Origin: Dryas octopetala
Taxonomy: Eukaryota; Streptophyta; Magnoliopsida; Rosales; Rosaceae
Direction: 5' to 3'
Assembly: GCA_963921425.1 (NCBI GenBank)
Contig: OY992835.1
Location: 19,964,001 to 20,028,000 of the forward strand
DNA length: 64,000 nt
Shown one piece after another: positions 35,849-47,816 of the stretch. How positions within the stretch are numbered: position 1 is the stretch's first letter; each line of letters starts with the position of its first letter. Both the position numbers and the translations under genes were made by a program. The notes below the pieces were generated by a model. That model was not told the origin of the DNA, did no database searches, and saw only the letters and a list, made by a program, of their open reading frames with translations.

Positions 35849-37303
35849 ATGAAGAAGGCTACAGAGCTAGTATTCATCCCATTCCCAGGTGTTGGCCACC
35901 TTGTATCAACGGTTGAGATTGCAAAGCTCCTAGTAGCTCGAGATGACCAACTTTTCATCACAGTGCTCATCATGAAGCTACCCTTTGACTCCAACGGCAG
36001 TGATGCCTACACAGAGTTCCTTGCCACCTCTTCCATGTCAAAACGTATCAGCTTCATCAACCTTCCAGGAGTCAACGAAGAGACGCAAGGCATTAGCCCC
36101 AACAACTTCCTCAAGTTATTCATTGAAAATCACAAACCCCAAGTTAAAGATGCTGTCACCAAGCTCACCGAGTCCGTGTCCGAGTCCGAGTCCAAGCCGA
36201 GGCTTGCTGGGTTTGTCATCGACATGTTCTGCGTGAGCATGATAGATGTTGCCAATGAATTTGGGGTTCCTACCTACATCTTCTTCACGTCCAACGCAGG
36301 GTTTCTTGGACTCATGCTCCACCTCCAAACCCTTCACGATGAGCAGAACAAGGACTGCACTGAGTACAGGGACTCGGATGCTGAGTTGGTCCTGCCGAGT
36401 TTTGTCAACCCCTTGCCTGCTAAAGTCTTGCCTATGGTGTTTCTGGAGGAGGGCGCCACTGAATTCCTCAACCATGCCAGAAGGTTTAGAGAGACCAAGG
36501 GTATTTTGGTAAACACGTTCATGGAGCTGGAATCGCATGCCCTTCGTTCTCTTTCCGATGGTAAAACCCCACCGGTGTACCCGGTGGGACCCATATTGAA
36601 CAAGAGTGATGATAGTAACCAAGTGGGTTCAGACAAGGCCACACACAAGTCTGATATCTTGGAGTGGCTTGATCATCAGCCTCCATTGTCGGTGGTGTTC
36701 CTGTGCTTTGGGAGCATGGGAAGCTTTGGTGGGGCCCAGGCTAAAGAGATAGCGTCCGCGCTGGAGCACAGTGGCCTCCGGTTCCTGTGGTCCCTACGCC
36801 AGCCCCCACCAAAGGGTAAGATTGCTTTTGCAAGCGATTATGCTGATCACAAGAGTGTCTTGCCAGAAGGCTTCCTCGATCGAACGGTGGGGATTGGAAA
36901 GGTCATAGGATGGGCCCCACAAGTGGACATCTTGGCCCACCCAGCAATCGGAGGGTTCGTATCCCATTGTGGGTGGAATTCTACGCTTGAGAGTATATGG
37001 TACGGTGTTCCGGTTGCCACGTGGCCATTGTACGCAGAGCAGCAATTAAATGCGTTTCTGATGGTAAAAGAATTGGGATTGGCTGTGGAGGTTGATATGA
37101 GATATAGGAGGGACTTTTATGGTGAGAGTCAAACGGTTGTGGGTGCAGAGGAGATAGAGAGAGGGATCAGGGAGGTGATGGAGCAGGATAGTGATGTGAG
37201 GAAGAGGGTGAAAGAGATGAGTGAAAAAAGCAAGAAGGCCTTCATGGACGGTGGGTCTTCATATTCTTCATTGGGGCGTTTTATTGATCAGATTCACATT
37301 TGA
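35849..37303 (+). CDS. UDP-glycosyltransferase, UGT71K-like (copy 2)
   Basis: A single-exon ORF of 484 residues. His17 ('PGVGH') and Asp125 ('VIDMFC') form the catalytic pair. The PSPG box (about 355-398) runs '[10 protein letters not shown]', '[19 protein letters not shown]' and 'YAEQQ', intact in all hallmark positions and ending in Gln. A C-terminal loop 'RRDFYGESQ' is shared with the fragment at 54427 but not with copy 3. It resembles Rosaceae UGT71K enzymes that glucosylate phloretin and related phenolics; substrate here is inference. The ATG was chosen because it aligns with copies 3 and 6 and is preceded by the same 'CCATCTCCATCCCC' leader as copy 3. Confidence 0.96.
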   Translation: MKKATELVFIPFPGVGHLVSTVEIAKLLVARDDQLFITVLIMKLPFDSNGSDAYTEFLATSSMSKRISFINLPGVNEETQGISPNNFLKLFIENHKPQVKDAVTKLTESVSESESKPRLAGFVIDMFCVSMIDVANEFGVPTYIFFTSNAGFLGLMLHLQTLHDEQNKDCTEYRDSDAELVLPSFVNPLPAKVLPMVFLEEGATEFLNHARRFRETKGILVNTFMELESHALRSLSDGKTPPVYPVGPILNKSDDSNQVGSDKATHKSDILEWLDHQPPLSVVFLCFGSMGSFGGAQAKEIASALEHSGLRFLWSLRQPPPKGKIAFASDYADHKSVLPEGFLDRTVGIGKVIGWAPQVDILAHPAIGGFVSHCGWNSTLESIWYGVPVATWPLYAEQQLNAFLMVKELGLAVEVDMRYRRDFYGESQTVVGAEEIERGIREVMEQDSDVRKRVKEMSEKSKKAFMDGGSSYSSLGRFIDQIHI

Positions 37304-38271
37304 TTTGTGACTCTTTAAAGCTCAACATCTATTTGTGGCTGGCTGTGAACAAGTTTCATATTCTTAGTATAATAACAAAGTTTCATATTCATATTCTTTC
37401 TTCTTGACAGATCATAAATATGACATCGACCTTCAGATATGATTTTATTTTTATCCTCACAATTTTTGTGAAGTTGAGGTACCCTTGTTGAAGCTTGTAA
37501 TACCAAGTTTGAAAAGGTGAAGTCACGAACAGAAATTTTGATTTCCTCATCTAGCCCATGAATATATGCATCATGGGTGAAGAGTCAGGCTAGCTCTTGT
37601 AAGAGTCTCCACATGCAGATCAAATGTATGAAAGCAAGTTTAAGCAACATCGGCTGACAGTAATTTCATCGGTATTGCAAGTTTATAGTACTTAAAGCCA
37701 CAAACTAAGTATCAAAATTTCTTAATTGACTTTTCTTTATTAGTGAGAACCGACAAATGTGCATCATGGAGATGTTCATGTTCTTCCTCTTTTACTTGAA
37801 GACATGAAATATAATTACTTATCTTAAATCTGCACATGGGTCTACACTACTACACAAAGCCAACTCATATCATATCATGAGTTGTATACTTGTATGACTA
37901 GTCGAGCAAAAATCAATGGTCAGAGGATCCCACACACAACTACAACTAATCCAGCAAAAATCAATAGATTTGTCCTCTCTCACTGGTTGTCCTTGTCTTT
38001 TTTGGGAGACTTTATAACCGATAATATATATATAATTAATTATAGTAATCCTCCATAAATTATTACTTGAGGCTCATTTCGATTTAAGAAATTTATTTTG
38101 GAATTCTAAAAATCTTTACACTTTTTTCTCTTTGGTCATTTCGGTTATATCTGTTAATTTTTCGTTCAAAATGCTTAATTGGCAATTATAAGTCCCACTT
38201 TTTTATGCTTACATAGACAAAACAAAATAAAAATTCTGAAACAAAATTTAAAACAATGAAAATTATTAATA

Positions 38272-38818
38272 GAGTTAATTACAGATTTGGTCCACTTATT
38301 TTATAGTCAGTTCAATTTTGGTCCACGATTTTTTTTAAGTTCAGTTTTAGTCTACTAATTGTTCCAGTTGTTCAATAAATATCCAGATTTATTATCTCAA
38401 ATTTATTCTGTCTTTTATCCTATCAAATCTCAGCCAAATTCAACAAACATATACTTATTTTAAAGTTTTGTGTTTCATCTTTACAACTATATATAAATCA
38501 TTCAAATTGGAGTTCTAAAACTCAAGATAATTGGCCCCAAAGTATAGTATCCGAAACTACTAATTTTTCTTAAAATTTTTTTAGATTTTTTAAACTTCAC
38601 CAAAATTCAATTATCTTTTATTCTAATACTCCAAATTGGTTCATATGACTAAAAAATGATAAAATATAACTTATATTTCAATTATAATTGAAGAAAACAT
38701 AAAAAAAAAAAAAATGAAGAAAACATAACAAAAATAATTTAAAATCATAATTTTAAAAAAATCGTTGACCAAAATTAAACTAAATATAAAATAAGTAAAC
38801 CAAATTTATAATTTCCTC
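38272..38818. mobile_element. MITE with roughly 60-bp inverted ends, 547 bp
   Basis: The left arm (from GAGTTAATTACAGATTTGG) and the inverted right arm (GAGGAAATTATAAATTTGG) match over about 60 bp with several changes. Flanks TTATTAATA and TTATTTATA could be a decayed 9-bp target duplication. The interior is related to the centre of the element at 7097-7815. Non-coding. Confidence 0.6.
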
Positions 38819-39490
38819 TTATTTATAAATAAATAAAAATAACCCAGTCGGCAGCCACTTACCCCCCCTTCACCATCACCCAACCCACACCCTGCGCAGC
38901 CCGTCGCCGCCCACATGACTGGCATCCCACTGCACGCCGCCGGCTATCTCCTCCCCCCTCTGTCGCTCTCTCTCTTTCCCTCTTTTTGGTTCACGGATAC
39001 AAAATGTCGAGAGCAGAAATGGGTCAGTGAGTTACTAAAATCCCCATATGGGACTCGGAGATTTTGAGCAATAACTGGAGATTTTTGACTGAAAGAGGTA
39101 TTCGAGGGCTGAGATCAATCTTACCCAACGAACCCATCTTAATTCTATTTGAAATATTTGATAATGTTCCCTGATTTCCTCATCCACAAAGCCATCTAAG
39201 AACAGAAACTGAAAATGGTGCCACTATGTATAAATTGAGAGAGAAGAGAGTGGTGCTTTTTTACTCCATATATATATATATATATAATCTTTAATCATTA
39301 AATATAAAGAGTGCCAAATCAGAACAACCGTTTTTTGAACCACGTTGTGTACTTGCTCCTACTGCAAGAGCCATTTTGGATAGAAAAATTAAGAGATGTA
39401 GTGGAAATAAACAAAGTAAGAAAATGGTGCCACTATGTATTAATTGAGGTATAGTTTGCGAATCATCATTGTTATAATAAGATAGTCTTT

Positions 39491-39529
39491 GCCCAGTAAA
39501 GCCATGACATCATCACTTGCATACATGGG
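39491..39529 (+). promoter_or_regulatory. Conserved UGT promoter box, now separated from its gene
   Basis: GCCCAGTAAAGCCATGACAT followed by CATCACTTGCATACATGGG. This matches the box upstream of UGT copy 2 and lies 76 bp left of the copia insertion; UGT copy 3 begins about 6.7 kb further right. Confidence 0.55.
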
Positions 39530-39605
39530 CCGAGTACTTAATTAGCAAAATTCCAAAAGCCATAGACGTGCACATGATAATATCATATATGCATGGATAT
39601 GTTGG

Positions 39606-40128
39606 TGTAAAACCTTTACATCTATTGTATATACAAAACACAAGTAATATAGATAATCATTGAGGACCGGAACATAACCAAATACACAAATACAATATGC
39701 ATATCTCTTACTAGGTGAAGTCGTGATCTTTTGTGGAATTTTAAGAGCAGCAGCCTTTCAGTCACAGCAGTAAAACAACCTCTCTCTCTCAATGGGGCAG
39801 AAGTAATAGGTATCGATGCTCTATGTGACCAGTGACCAGGGACCATTGCTTTTATAGAGTCAAATAGAATCCTAGCCCCCCCCCCCCCAATCAAGGTGTG
39901 CCCAATTCATATCCTTATTGGACTCTACATCTGATTTTTCTGTAAACTTAACTTGCATATTGTGTTATTACTTAAGATATCTAAGTCTCCTAATTTCACC
40001 CACATTAGTAAACCAAATAAATGAATGAGTAGTTGAGTTTTCCTAATTGTCCAATTGCTTATAGACTCAGCAGCATTGATCACATACTGATTCCTACAAG
40101 GACAAGGAATGTCCACTGAAGTCTTACA
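39606..40128 (-). repeat. 3' LTR of the copia element
   Basis: Plus-strand reading starts TGTAAAACCTTTACATC and ends GAAGTCTTACA; it matches 45512-46031 nearly base for base. A C run near 39880 varies between the two LTRs. Confidence 0.93.
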
Positions 40129-40140
40129 TTCTCCCACTTG
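40129..40140 (-). other. Polypurine tract of the copia element
   Basis: Minus-strand CAAGTGGGAGAA directly abuts the 3' LTR, the expected plus-strand DNA priming site. Confidence 0.75.
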
Positions 40141-40766
40141 GACAATCATTGTTCCTTATCAGTAACATTACTCAACACTACAAGCAATCTGCAGGTGCGC
40201 TGGACTTTGATTAGTCAAACTAGACTTAGGCCAACGTTTGTCAAAATGCATCATTATACATCAGACTATAAGCAGTAACAAAGCTATTAAATGCTAAAAC
40301 CACTTACATTCATTGATGTTTAAAAAATACATCTTACAATAGTCATCAAGACACTAAGTGAAAATATAGTTTACAAAACTTCGATCATCATAGTACACAT
40401 AACCTCTGCATTTGTAAACCTGGTCCTTCTGAAAATTTTGCTTTCCTATATACAAAATATCTGTAAACTTAATAGCAAGATATCTTTATGCATGATTAAT
40501 CAGTGTACAGATGCCACTGTCTATATTGATCTGTAAGACATTGTCAAAATAAATAAATAGGCATTCATGCAAATACCTTTAATGCATGTATACATATAAA
40601 ACTGAAAACTGAAGTCTAAAACGAAAATTGTTATAATTGAATGAACAAATTAAAATCATGATAGGTCTCATCCAATTTAACATATCTGAAAATGAAATTC
40701 AATTACGGAAAAAATAAAACAATTAAAAGGAATTGTGAATAGCTCTCACTATTCCTAAAACTCCCA

Positions 40767-41255
40767 CTAAATTGCTGCATCTAAACTCTCAAGAACTCCC
40801 AAATGAGCCACATGTTGTTTGAAAACATTAACTGCTAAAGGCTTAGTAAAAGAATCTGCCAGCTGATCTTGTGTGTTAACATGCTCAATTTGCAATTCAC
40901 CAGCTTTGACATTTTCTCTAACCATCAAGTATTTGGTTCCAATGTGTTTTGACTTGGAAGTCCTCTTGTAATTCTTTGAGAAACTGACAGTCCCACTGTT
41001 GTCACAGTATATCTTGATGGGGTTTGACACTGATTTAATCATCCTTACATCTAACATGAAATTTTTCAACCATATAGCATGAATAACTGCTTCATATAAT
41101 GCAACATATTCTGCCTGCATGGTCGAAGTAGTGGTTAAGGTTTGCTTTACACTTTTCCATGAAATGGCAGCCCCTCCAAACATAAAAACATACCATGTAG
41201 TTGATCTCAAACTGTCCACACATCCTGCAAAATCAGAATCAGAATATTCAACCAA
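40767..41255 (-). pseudogene. Copia RNase H region
   Basis: A 162-codon frame with the copia RNase H signature: 'YSDSDFAGC', 'SWKSVKQ', 'STMQAEYVAL', 'IYCDNSGTV' and 'SKHIGTKYL', ending 'DQLADSFTKPL'. It is in a different frame from the reverse transcriptase ORF it overlaps, so the polyprotein is interrupted near 41250. Confidence 0.85.
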
Positions 41256-42287
41256 ATCTAAATCTTGTACTCTGAAAAACCAATATGTAATCCTTTGTTC
41301 TTTGCAAATACCTTAGAACCTTCTTACCTGCAATCCAATGGGCTTGGCCTGGATCAATTTGATACCTACCTAACATACCTACAACAAAAGCCAAATCTGG
41401 TCTAGTGCACATTTGTGCATACATAACAGATCCAACAACTGAAGCATATGGCTTATCTTTCATAAATATTCTTTCTTGCTCATTTGTAGGACATTGTTCC
41501 TTGCTGAATTTATCTCTCTTTGACATTGGTGAGTCACCAGGCTTGCAGCTCAACATATCAAATCTTTTAAGTATCCGCAAAAGGTATGCTTGTTGTGAGA
41601 GTCCTAGAAGAAAATTCTTCCTGTCTCTTTTTATTTCTATCCCTAGGACATAAGAAGCTTCTCCAAGGTCCTTCATTTCGAATGTTTCTGACAGAAAATC
41701 CTTGGTTTCTTGCAGCAGTACCTTGTTGCTACTTGCCAGCAGGATATCATCCATATAGAGCACCAGAAAAAAGAAATCATTGCCACTCACTTTGAGATAT
41801 ATGCATTCATCAGATGGATTTTCTAGAAATCCATATGATGTGATATCAGAATCAAACTTAACATACCACTGTCTAGAGGCTTGTTTGAGTCCATAAATAG
41901 ATTTCCTTAATCTGCAGGCTAAATGCTCTTGTCCTTCCTTTATGAAACCTTTAGGCTGAGACATATAAATCTCCTCCTCTAATTCTCCATTCAGAAATGC
42001 AATCTTGACATCCATTTGATGAAGCTCCATGTCGAAATGTGCCACTAAAGCCATGATTGTCCTGAAAGCATCCTTGCTCGAAATAGGTGAAAAAGTCTCT
42101 GTGTAGTAAATTCCCTCCTTTTGATTGAAACCTTTGCTACTAGCCTTGCTTTGTATCTTTCTATGCAACCATCATGATTTTTCTTGGTTTTAAAAATCCA
42201 TTTACATCCAATTGTTTTGAAACCTTGTGGAATAGCTGTTAACTCCCATACTTCATTGCCAAGCATTGAGTCAATCTCTGCTTCCAT
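41248..42287 (-). pseudogene. Copia reverse transcriptase region
   Basis: Two overlapping frames (42287-42045 and 42168-41248) carry copia RT motifs: 'GCKWIFKTKKN' at the start, then 'HQMDVKIAFLNGELEEE', 'KSIYGLKQASRQWY', the catalytic 'LYMDDILLAS' and 'YVLGIEI'. A frameshift near 42130 separates the two. Non-functional as read. Confidence 0.88.
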
Positions 42288-42635
42288 CGCTTCTTTCCAA
42301 TTTTGTGAGTTTACATTGTTTATTGCCTGAGTGAAATTGCTTGGGTCAGATTCTGCTCCTATGTCAAATTCAACTTCCTGCAGTTATAAAACATAGTCAT
42401 CCGAGATAGATGGTTTCTTTTGTCTAGTAGAATGTCTCCTTGGTGCTTCTTGAATGGTCTGTTGAATCTGAATGTTGTTTTGTTGTGGAATGACATTGTT
42501 TGCTTCTTCTTGTGGTTGCAAGATAACTGCATGTTCTGGTATAGGAACAATTTATTCAGATATAAGGAAATTTAATTCCAATATCTTGGTCTGCATTTGT
42601 GTTCTATCCAAAACTTCTCCCATCTAGAAATCACT

Positions 42636-43704
42636 CTATGCTTTATTTTGTGAAACTGCTTCATCTATAAATTTAGCTATGATGGTCTCCAGAATTCTGT
42701 TAGTGTGAGATGGACAGTAAAACCGTAAGCCTTTTGATTTATCAGGATAACCAATGAAAAATGCACTTGTGGCTCTTGCATCAAGCTTTCTTTGGTCTGG
42801 ATTGTAAAGCTTAGCTTCTGCCTTGCAGCCCCACACATGTAAGTGCATTAAACCTGGTTTCCTGCCTGTCCATAATTCAAAAGGGGTTTTGTCCAAAACC
42901 TTGCTTGGAGCTCGATTTGTAACATAGTTGGCAGTTTTTAATGCCTCTCCCTACAGGAACTTAGGCAGTCCAGCAGTGCTCATCATACATCTCACCATTT
43001 CTATAAGAGTTCGATTTCTCCTCTCAGCAACTACATTTGCTGAGGAGTGCCAAGAGTAGTGTATTGAGCTTTTATGCCATGTTCTTGTAGGTATTGTGCA
43101 AATGGCCCCATGTTTTGACCGACTTCACTATATTTGCCATAGAACTCACCCCTCTATCAGATCTTAAAATCTTAATAGATTTTCCAAGTTGCTTTTCAGC
43201 TTCCAATCTGAATATCTTGAAAGCCTCAAGTGATTGAGACTTTTCAGATAAGAGAAACAAGTTACAATACCTTGAAAAATCATCTATAAAAAGAATGAAG
43301 TATGAGTTCTTGCAGATGGTCTTACACGAAAATGGACCACATATGTCAGTGTGAATTATCTCCAGCAAACTAGTACTTCTTTTAGCTCCCATTTTTCTGG
43401 AACTTGTAGTTTTTTCCTTTATGCATTCGATACATTCACCAAAGTTTGAAAAGTCTAGTTTAGGAATGCATTTTTCCTTAACTAGTATCTGCATTCTTTC
43501 TTTGGATATGTGAGCCAATCTTTTGTGCCACAAAACTGATGAGTGGTCATTTGTTCTCGGCCTCTTGTTTGCAGTTAACATATTGATTTCATTTATATCA
43601 TTCTTCTCAGAACAAATAAGTTTCTGGTGATCATTAATCAACAAAGCATTGCAAACCATTTTTATTAATAGCAAAATCAATATCTTTCCTAACCAACTGA
43701 ACAA
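42636..43704 (-). pseudogene. Copia integrase region
   Basis: Fragments at 43704-43072 and 42896-42636. The first has the GAG-pre-integrase zinc finger ('HKRLAHISKERM' with 'CIECIKEK') and the start of the rve core ('IIHTDICGPF', 'FILFIDDFSRY', 'ILRSDRG'). The second has 'TPFELWTGRKPGLMHLHVWG', the usual C-terminal integrase motif. Frameshifts and stops lie between and around them. Confidence 0.85.
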
Positions 43705-43831
43705 CTGAAATTAAATTCCTTCTTAATGAAGGTATAACAAAAACTTCTTCTAATTCTAAAAGGAAACCAATTCTTAATCTAATACTAACAGCTCCAATGG
43801 CCTTGACTGCTACTGGCATCCCATTTCCTAC

Positions 43832-44790
43832 TCAAATATTGATTTCATCCTTCCTTGGTGTCCTCCTTCTTGTGATACCCTGCAAGGAATTTGCAATATG
43901 AATGGGTGAGCCTGTATCAATCCACCACGAATTAATAGGAGAATCAACTAAATCAATTTCTAAGTAGAAACAGTAAGGATTACCTTTCTTAATCATCCAA
44001 GCTTTCCATTTTTCACAATCTTTCTTAAAATGGCCAGGCTTATGACAATGAAAACACTTTGACTTGCTTGTTTTCACAGCCTTAAGGCCATTTGTCCCTG
44101 ATTTGGAGCTGCTGGATTGGTCTGATGTTCCTTTCGAGAAGTGCTTATTGTTTTTGAAAACTTTCTTACCAGAATGATTGCTTCCTTTTTGCACAAAGTT
44201 GACCTCTGTCAGTGCTTTCCCCTTCTTGTTCCTTTCCTCTTCTTGGACACACATGCCAATCAATTCATTGAGTGTCCATTTTTCTTGAAGTACACTATAA
44301 ATGGTGATGAGATGTTCATACTGATTTGGTAGTGACATCAGTACTTGATGAACAATGAATTCATCAGCTATTGGTATCTTCAAGGCTTTCAACTTAGCTG
44401 CAATGTCAATCAGTGACATGATAAACTCTCTTACACTTCCTGCTCCATCGAATTTCTTACCAGTCAGTGCAACCATTAAGTTGCTTGTTTCAGCCTTTTC
44501 AAATTTTTTATACTTCTCACTAATGGCTTCAAGATAAGCCTTTGCATTTTCATTGTTCTCAATTCCACCCTTGACAATGTCAGCCATAGCCCTCTTCATG
44601 ATTTATTTGCCTTTTCCCATTTTTCAAACTTAAACCTTTTCTTCTTGAGTGCTTTCTGGTGTCAGTGCAGCTGGTTTGTTCTCCCTAAGTGCCAGGTCCA
44701 AATCATTGAGTCCCAGCACAATTTCGATGTCTTGCTTCCACTTCTTGAAATTGTGACCATTAAGGGGTTCAGTGCTAGTAAAACTCATAG
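43832..44790 (-). pseudogene. Copia gag and protease region
   Basis: The open part (44599-43832) holds UBN2-type gag with the zinc knuckle 'CFHCHKPGHFKKDC' and, close behind, the aspartic protease start 'WWIDTGSPIHIANS'. The gag N-terminus ('NFKKWKQDIEIVLGLNDLDL') is readable upstream to about 44790 but is cut off by stops near 44610-44635. Coding is therefore broken near both ends. Confidence 0.85.
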
Positions 44791-45496
44791 AAGCTGCATA
44801 TTGAAACTGAATAAATCAAAACAATACTAAAATTTGATTATAAGTGAGTATTTTTCTTATACCCCATATTGCATACATTTTTTGATGCATGAATCGAATT
44901 TTGTTGTTCATGCAGCAGGGACTTTATGTTCTGTATGATGTTATGATTTTGATATAAAAGCACTTGTTTTGAATGTTCTTATCTGCAGTTTGTCTGGCAG
45001 CAAGAGCAACCAAAAGAAAAAACCGACCTTATATCCAGATCATAACATAATAATCATAACCTTGAGTAATTTTATAGGATTATGATTAAGTGATCTTTAT
45101 CTAAAAATGTCTTGAGTATAGTAGTCATTTTGCCGAAGGATTTATGATTTCTAACAGCATGAGAACAGATGATCAAGACACAGATCAATGATAAATTAGA
45201 AATATATATATGTACAGTCGCGGAATCAGAAAATATATATATACATGACTAGCATGGAAACATGTTATGTCAGAATTAATGTGTAATTCAACATGTCAGA
45301 TATAAAGACAGGTGAAGTATGTAACATGTCAAAATCAATCAAAATTATTTTTATACAGGAGAAAAAAAATCAGAGTATCAACCAAAAAGGAAAAAGAACT
45401 ATGTAATCGAATATTAATTGCTTATGTGTCTATGTGATATGGTAGAATGCAAAACAATGATGTACTATGAATCTTGGTCTTTAGATTGTGTAGGTT

Positions 45497-45509
45497 GGCT
45501 CTGATACCA
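45497..45509 (-). other. Primer-binding site of the copia element
   Basis: Minus-strand TGGTATCAGAGCC, two bases inside the 5' LTR, is complementary to the 3' end of plant initiator tRNA-Met, the usual copia primer. Confidence 0.88.
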
Positions 45510-45511
45510 CA

Positions 45512-46031
45512 TGTAAAACCTTTACATCCATAGTATACACAAAACACAAGTAATATAGATAATCATTGAGGACTGCAACATAACCAAATACACGAATACA
45601 ATATGCATATCACTTACCAGGTGAAGCCATGATCTTTTGTGGAATTCTAAGAGCAGCAGCCTTCCAGTCACAGCAGTAAAACAACCTCTCTCTCAATGGG
45701 GCAGAAGTAATAGGTATCGATGCTCTGTGTGACCAGTGACCAGGGACCATTGCTTTTATAGAGTCAAATAGAATCCTAGCCCCCCCCCCCCCATCAAGGT
45801 GTGCCGAATTCATATCCTTAATGGACTCTACATCTGATTTTTCTGTAGACTTGACTTGCATATTGTGTTATTACTTAAGATATCTAAGTCTCCTAATTTC
45901 ACCCACATTAGTAAACCAAATAGGTGAATGAGTAGTTGAGTTTTCCTAATTGTCCAATTGCTTATGGACTAAGCAGCATTGATCACATACTGATTCCTAC
46001 AAGGACAAGGAATGTCCACTGAAGTCTTACA
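45512..46031 (-). repeat. 5' LTR of the copia element
   Basis: Paired with the LTR at 39606-40128. Its outer edge lies 191 bp upstream of the ATG of UGT copy 3. Transcription from it would run leftward, away from that gene. Confidence 0.93.
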
Positions 46032-46222
46032 GTTGGTTGACATGCAGGTGTTTCTTTATGGTTAGTCCACACCAAATTCTTAGAACAAGTAGGTCCCTAA
46101 TTATAGCTGAGGAACCAAGCATTGCTCTTAGATATATATCCTCAGCCAAGTGATAAGGCTTGAGCTACCACCATACATCTCTAAGACAGTGTATGACTTC
46201 CATCTCCATCTCCATCCCCAAA
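46032..46222 (+). promoter_or_regulatory. Remaining proximal promoter and leader of UGT copy 3
   Basis: Only this stretch separates the copia LTR from the gene. Its right end ('ATCTCTAAGACAGT' and 'CCATCTCCATCCCC') matches the leader of UGT copy 2; a TATATATC motif near 46132 may act as TATA box. The conserved upstream box is missing here and found left of the transposon at 39491. Confidence 0.55.
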
Positions 46223-47635
46223 ATGAAGAAGACAGCAGAGCTAGTTTTCATTCCATACCCAGGTGCTGGCCACCTGGTATCAACGGTTGAGATTGCAAAG
46301 CTCCTCGTTGCTCGAGATGACCAGCTTCACATCACGGTGCTCATCATGAAGCTACCCTTTGATTCAAAGAGTACTGAATCCCACAAAGACGACTCTTCAA
46401 TCTCAAAACGCATCAACTTCATCAACCTTCCAGAGGTCAACATAGACACACAAGGCATTAACCCCAACATTTTCTTCAAGTTGTTTGTTGAATCTCTCAG
46501 GCCCCACGTTAAAGATGCTGTGGCCAAGCTCACCGAGTCCAAGTCCAAGCCGAGGCTTGCTGGGTTTGTCATCGACTTTTTCTGTACCAGTATGATTGAT
46601 GTTGCCAATGAGTTTGGGGTTCCTACCTACTTGTTCTTCACATCCAACGCAGGCTTTCTTGGGCTCATGTTCGACCTCCAAACCCTTCACGATGAGCAGA
46701 ACAAGGACTGCACTGAGTACAGGGACTCGGATGCTGAGTTGGTCCTGCCGAGTTTTGTCAACCCGTTGCCTGCTAAAGTCTTGCCTATGGCGTTTCTGGA
46801 GAAGGAGGGCGCCACTGAATTCCTCAACCATGCAAGAAGGTTTAGAGAGACCAAGGGTATTTTGGTCAACACGTTCATGGAGCTGGAGTCGCATGCCCTT
46901 CGTTCTCTATCTAATGCTAAAATTCCACCGGTGTACCCAGTGGGACCCTTATTGAACCTAAAGAGCGATGATAATCATGGGAACATTGGGAAGTCTGATA
47001 TCTTGAGATGGCTTGATGATCAGCCTCCATTGTCGGTGGTGTTCCTGTGCTTTGGGAGCATGGGAAGCTTTGGTGAGGACCAGGTGAAGGAGATAGCGTG
47101 CGCGCTGGAGCACAGTGGGCGCCGGTTCCTGTGGTCCCTACGCCAGCCCCCACCAAAGGGGAAGGTTGATATACCAAGCGATTATGAAGATCACAAGAGT
47201 GTCTTGCCAGAAAGGTTCCTCGATCGAACGGTCGGGATAGGAAAGGTGATAGGATGGGCCCCACAAGTGGACATCTTGGCCCACCCAGCGGTCGGAGGGT
47301 TCGTATCCCATTGCGGATGGAATTCCACGCTTGAGAGTCTATGGTATGATGTGCCGGTTGCCACGTGGCCAATGTACGCGGAACAACAGTTAAATGCGTT
47401 TGAGATAGTGAAGGAATTTGAAATAGGCGTGGAAATTGATATGAATTATTACACGGATGGTGAATTGGTTGTGAGGGCACAAGACATAGAGAGAGGGATC
47501 AGGGAGGTGATGGAGCAGGATAGTGATGTGAGGAAGAGGGTGAAGGAAATGAGTGAAAAGAGCAAGAAAGCCTTGATGGATGGTGGCTCTTCATTCTCTT
47601 CATTGGGATGTTTTATTGATCTCATTTACACTTGA
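46223..47635 (+). CDS. UDP-glycosyltransferase, UGT71K-like (copy 3)
   Basis: A single-exon ORF of 470 residues from the ATG aligned with copies 2 and 6; an in-frame ATG at 46160 would add 21 residues but lies in DNA homologous to the copy-2 leader. Catalytic His17 and the downstream 'VIDFFC' Asp are present. The PSPG box (about 345-388) runs '[20 protein letters not shown]' to 'YAEQQ' and ends in Gln. One hallmark glycine is changed: '[11 protein letters not shown]' has Asp where UGTs almost always have Gly. The 'RRDFYGES' loop of copy 2 is replaced by a shorter 'NYYTDGEL'. The protein is otherwise complete. The copia insertion upstream probably altered its expression. Confidence 0.93.
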   Translation: MKKTAELVFIPYPGAGHLVSTVEIAKLLVARDDQLHITVLIMKLPFDSKSTESHKDDSSISKRINFINLPEVNIDTQGINPNIFFKLFVESLRPHVKDAVAKLTESKSKPRLAGFVIDFFCTSMIDVANEFGVPTYLFFTSNAGFLGLMFDLQTLHDEQNKDCTEYRDSDAELVLPSFVNPLPAKVLPMAFLEKEGATEFLNHARRFRETKGILVNTFMELESHALRSLSNAKIPPVYPVGPLLNLKSDDNHGNIGKSDILRWLDDQPPLSVVFLCFGSMGSFGEDQVKEIACALEHSGRRFLWSLRQPPPKGKVDIPSDYEDHKSVLPERFLDRTVGIGKVIGWAPQVDILAHPAVGGFVSHCGWNSTLESLWYDVPVATWPMYAEQQLNAFEIVKEFEIGVEIDMNYYTDGELVVRAQDIERGIREVMEQDSDVRKRVKEMSEKSKKALMDGGSSFSSLGCFIDLIYT

Positions 47636-47764
47636 CTATTAGACTCATTATTCATTAAAGCTCAACATGTCATATTTGTGGCTGGCTGTAAACTAGTTTC
47701 TTATTCCTAGTACATGCAAATAATTAATAACAAGTTCATATGAGAATACTTACCTCAAACGTGG

Positions 47765-47816
<52 letters not shown>

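Larger units (their letters stand above)
37304..39605. other. Spacer between UGT copy 2 and the copia element
   Basis: 3' flank of UGT copy 2, a duplicated block (37688-37810, also at 35185-35300), a MITE (38272-38818), a C-rich low-complexity stretch (38850-38970), and from about 39310 the distal promoter of UGT copy 3, which is cut off from its gene by the copia insertion. A short direct repeat around 'AAAATGGTGCCACTATGTAT' occurs at about 39212 and 39421. Confidence 0.55.
39606..46031 (-). mobile_element. Ty1/copia LTR retrotransposon, complete structure, decayed coding
   Basis: Both LTRs (39606-40128 and 45512-46031) begin TG and end CA and the element is flanked by GTTGG on each side (39601-39605, 46032-46036), a 5-bp target duplication. 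On the minus strand the order is 5' LTR (right), primer-binding site, gag, protease, integrase, reverse transcriptase, RNase H, polypurine tract, 3' LTR (left), which is the copia order. The coding region is broken by several frameshifts and stops, so the element is not autonomous. The LTRs differ by a few percent by eye, indicating an insertion that is not recent but not ancient. It sits between UGT copy 3 and the distal part of its promoter. Confidence 0.95.

Noticed and set aside
36116..36622. Long antisense ORFs within the UGT, LRR and PPR genes
   Set aside because: They overlap clear sense-strand catalytic or repeat motifs and lack their own signals.
39622..39894. ORFs in the copia LTRs (also 45610-45861)
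   Set aside because: They are the same LTR sequence read twice; copia LTRs do not encode protein.
46160..46222. Upstream in-frame ATG extending UGT copy 3 by 21 residues
   Set aside because: The extension corresponds to the untranslated leader of copy 2, and all copies align from the Met at 46223.
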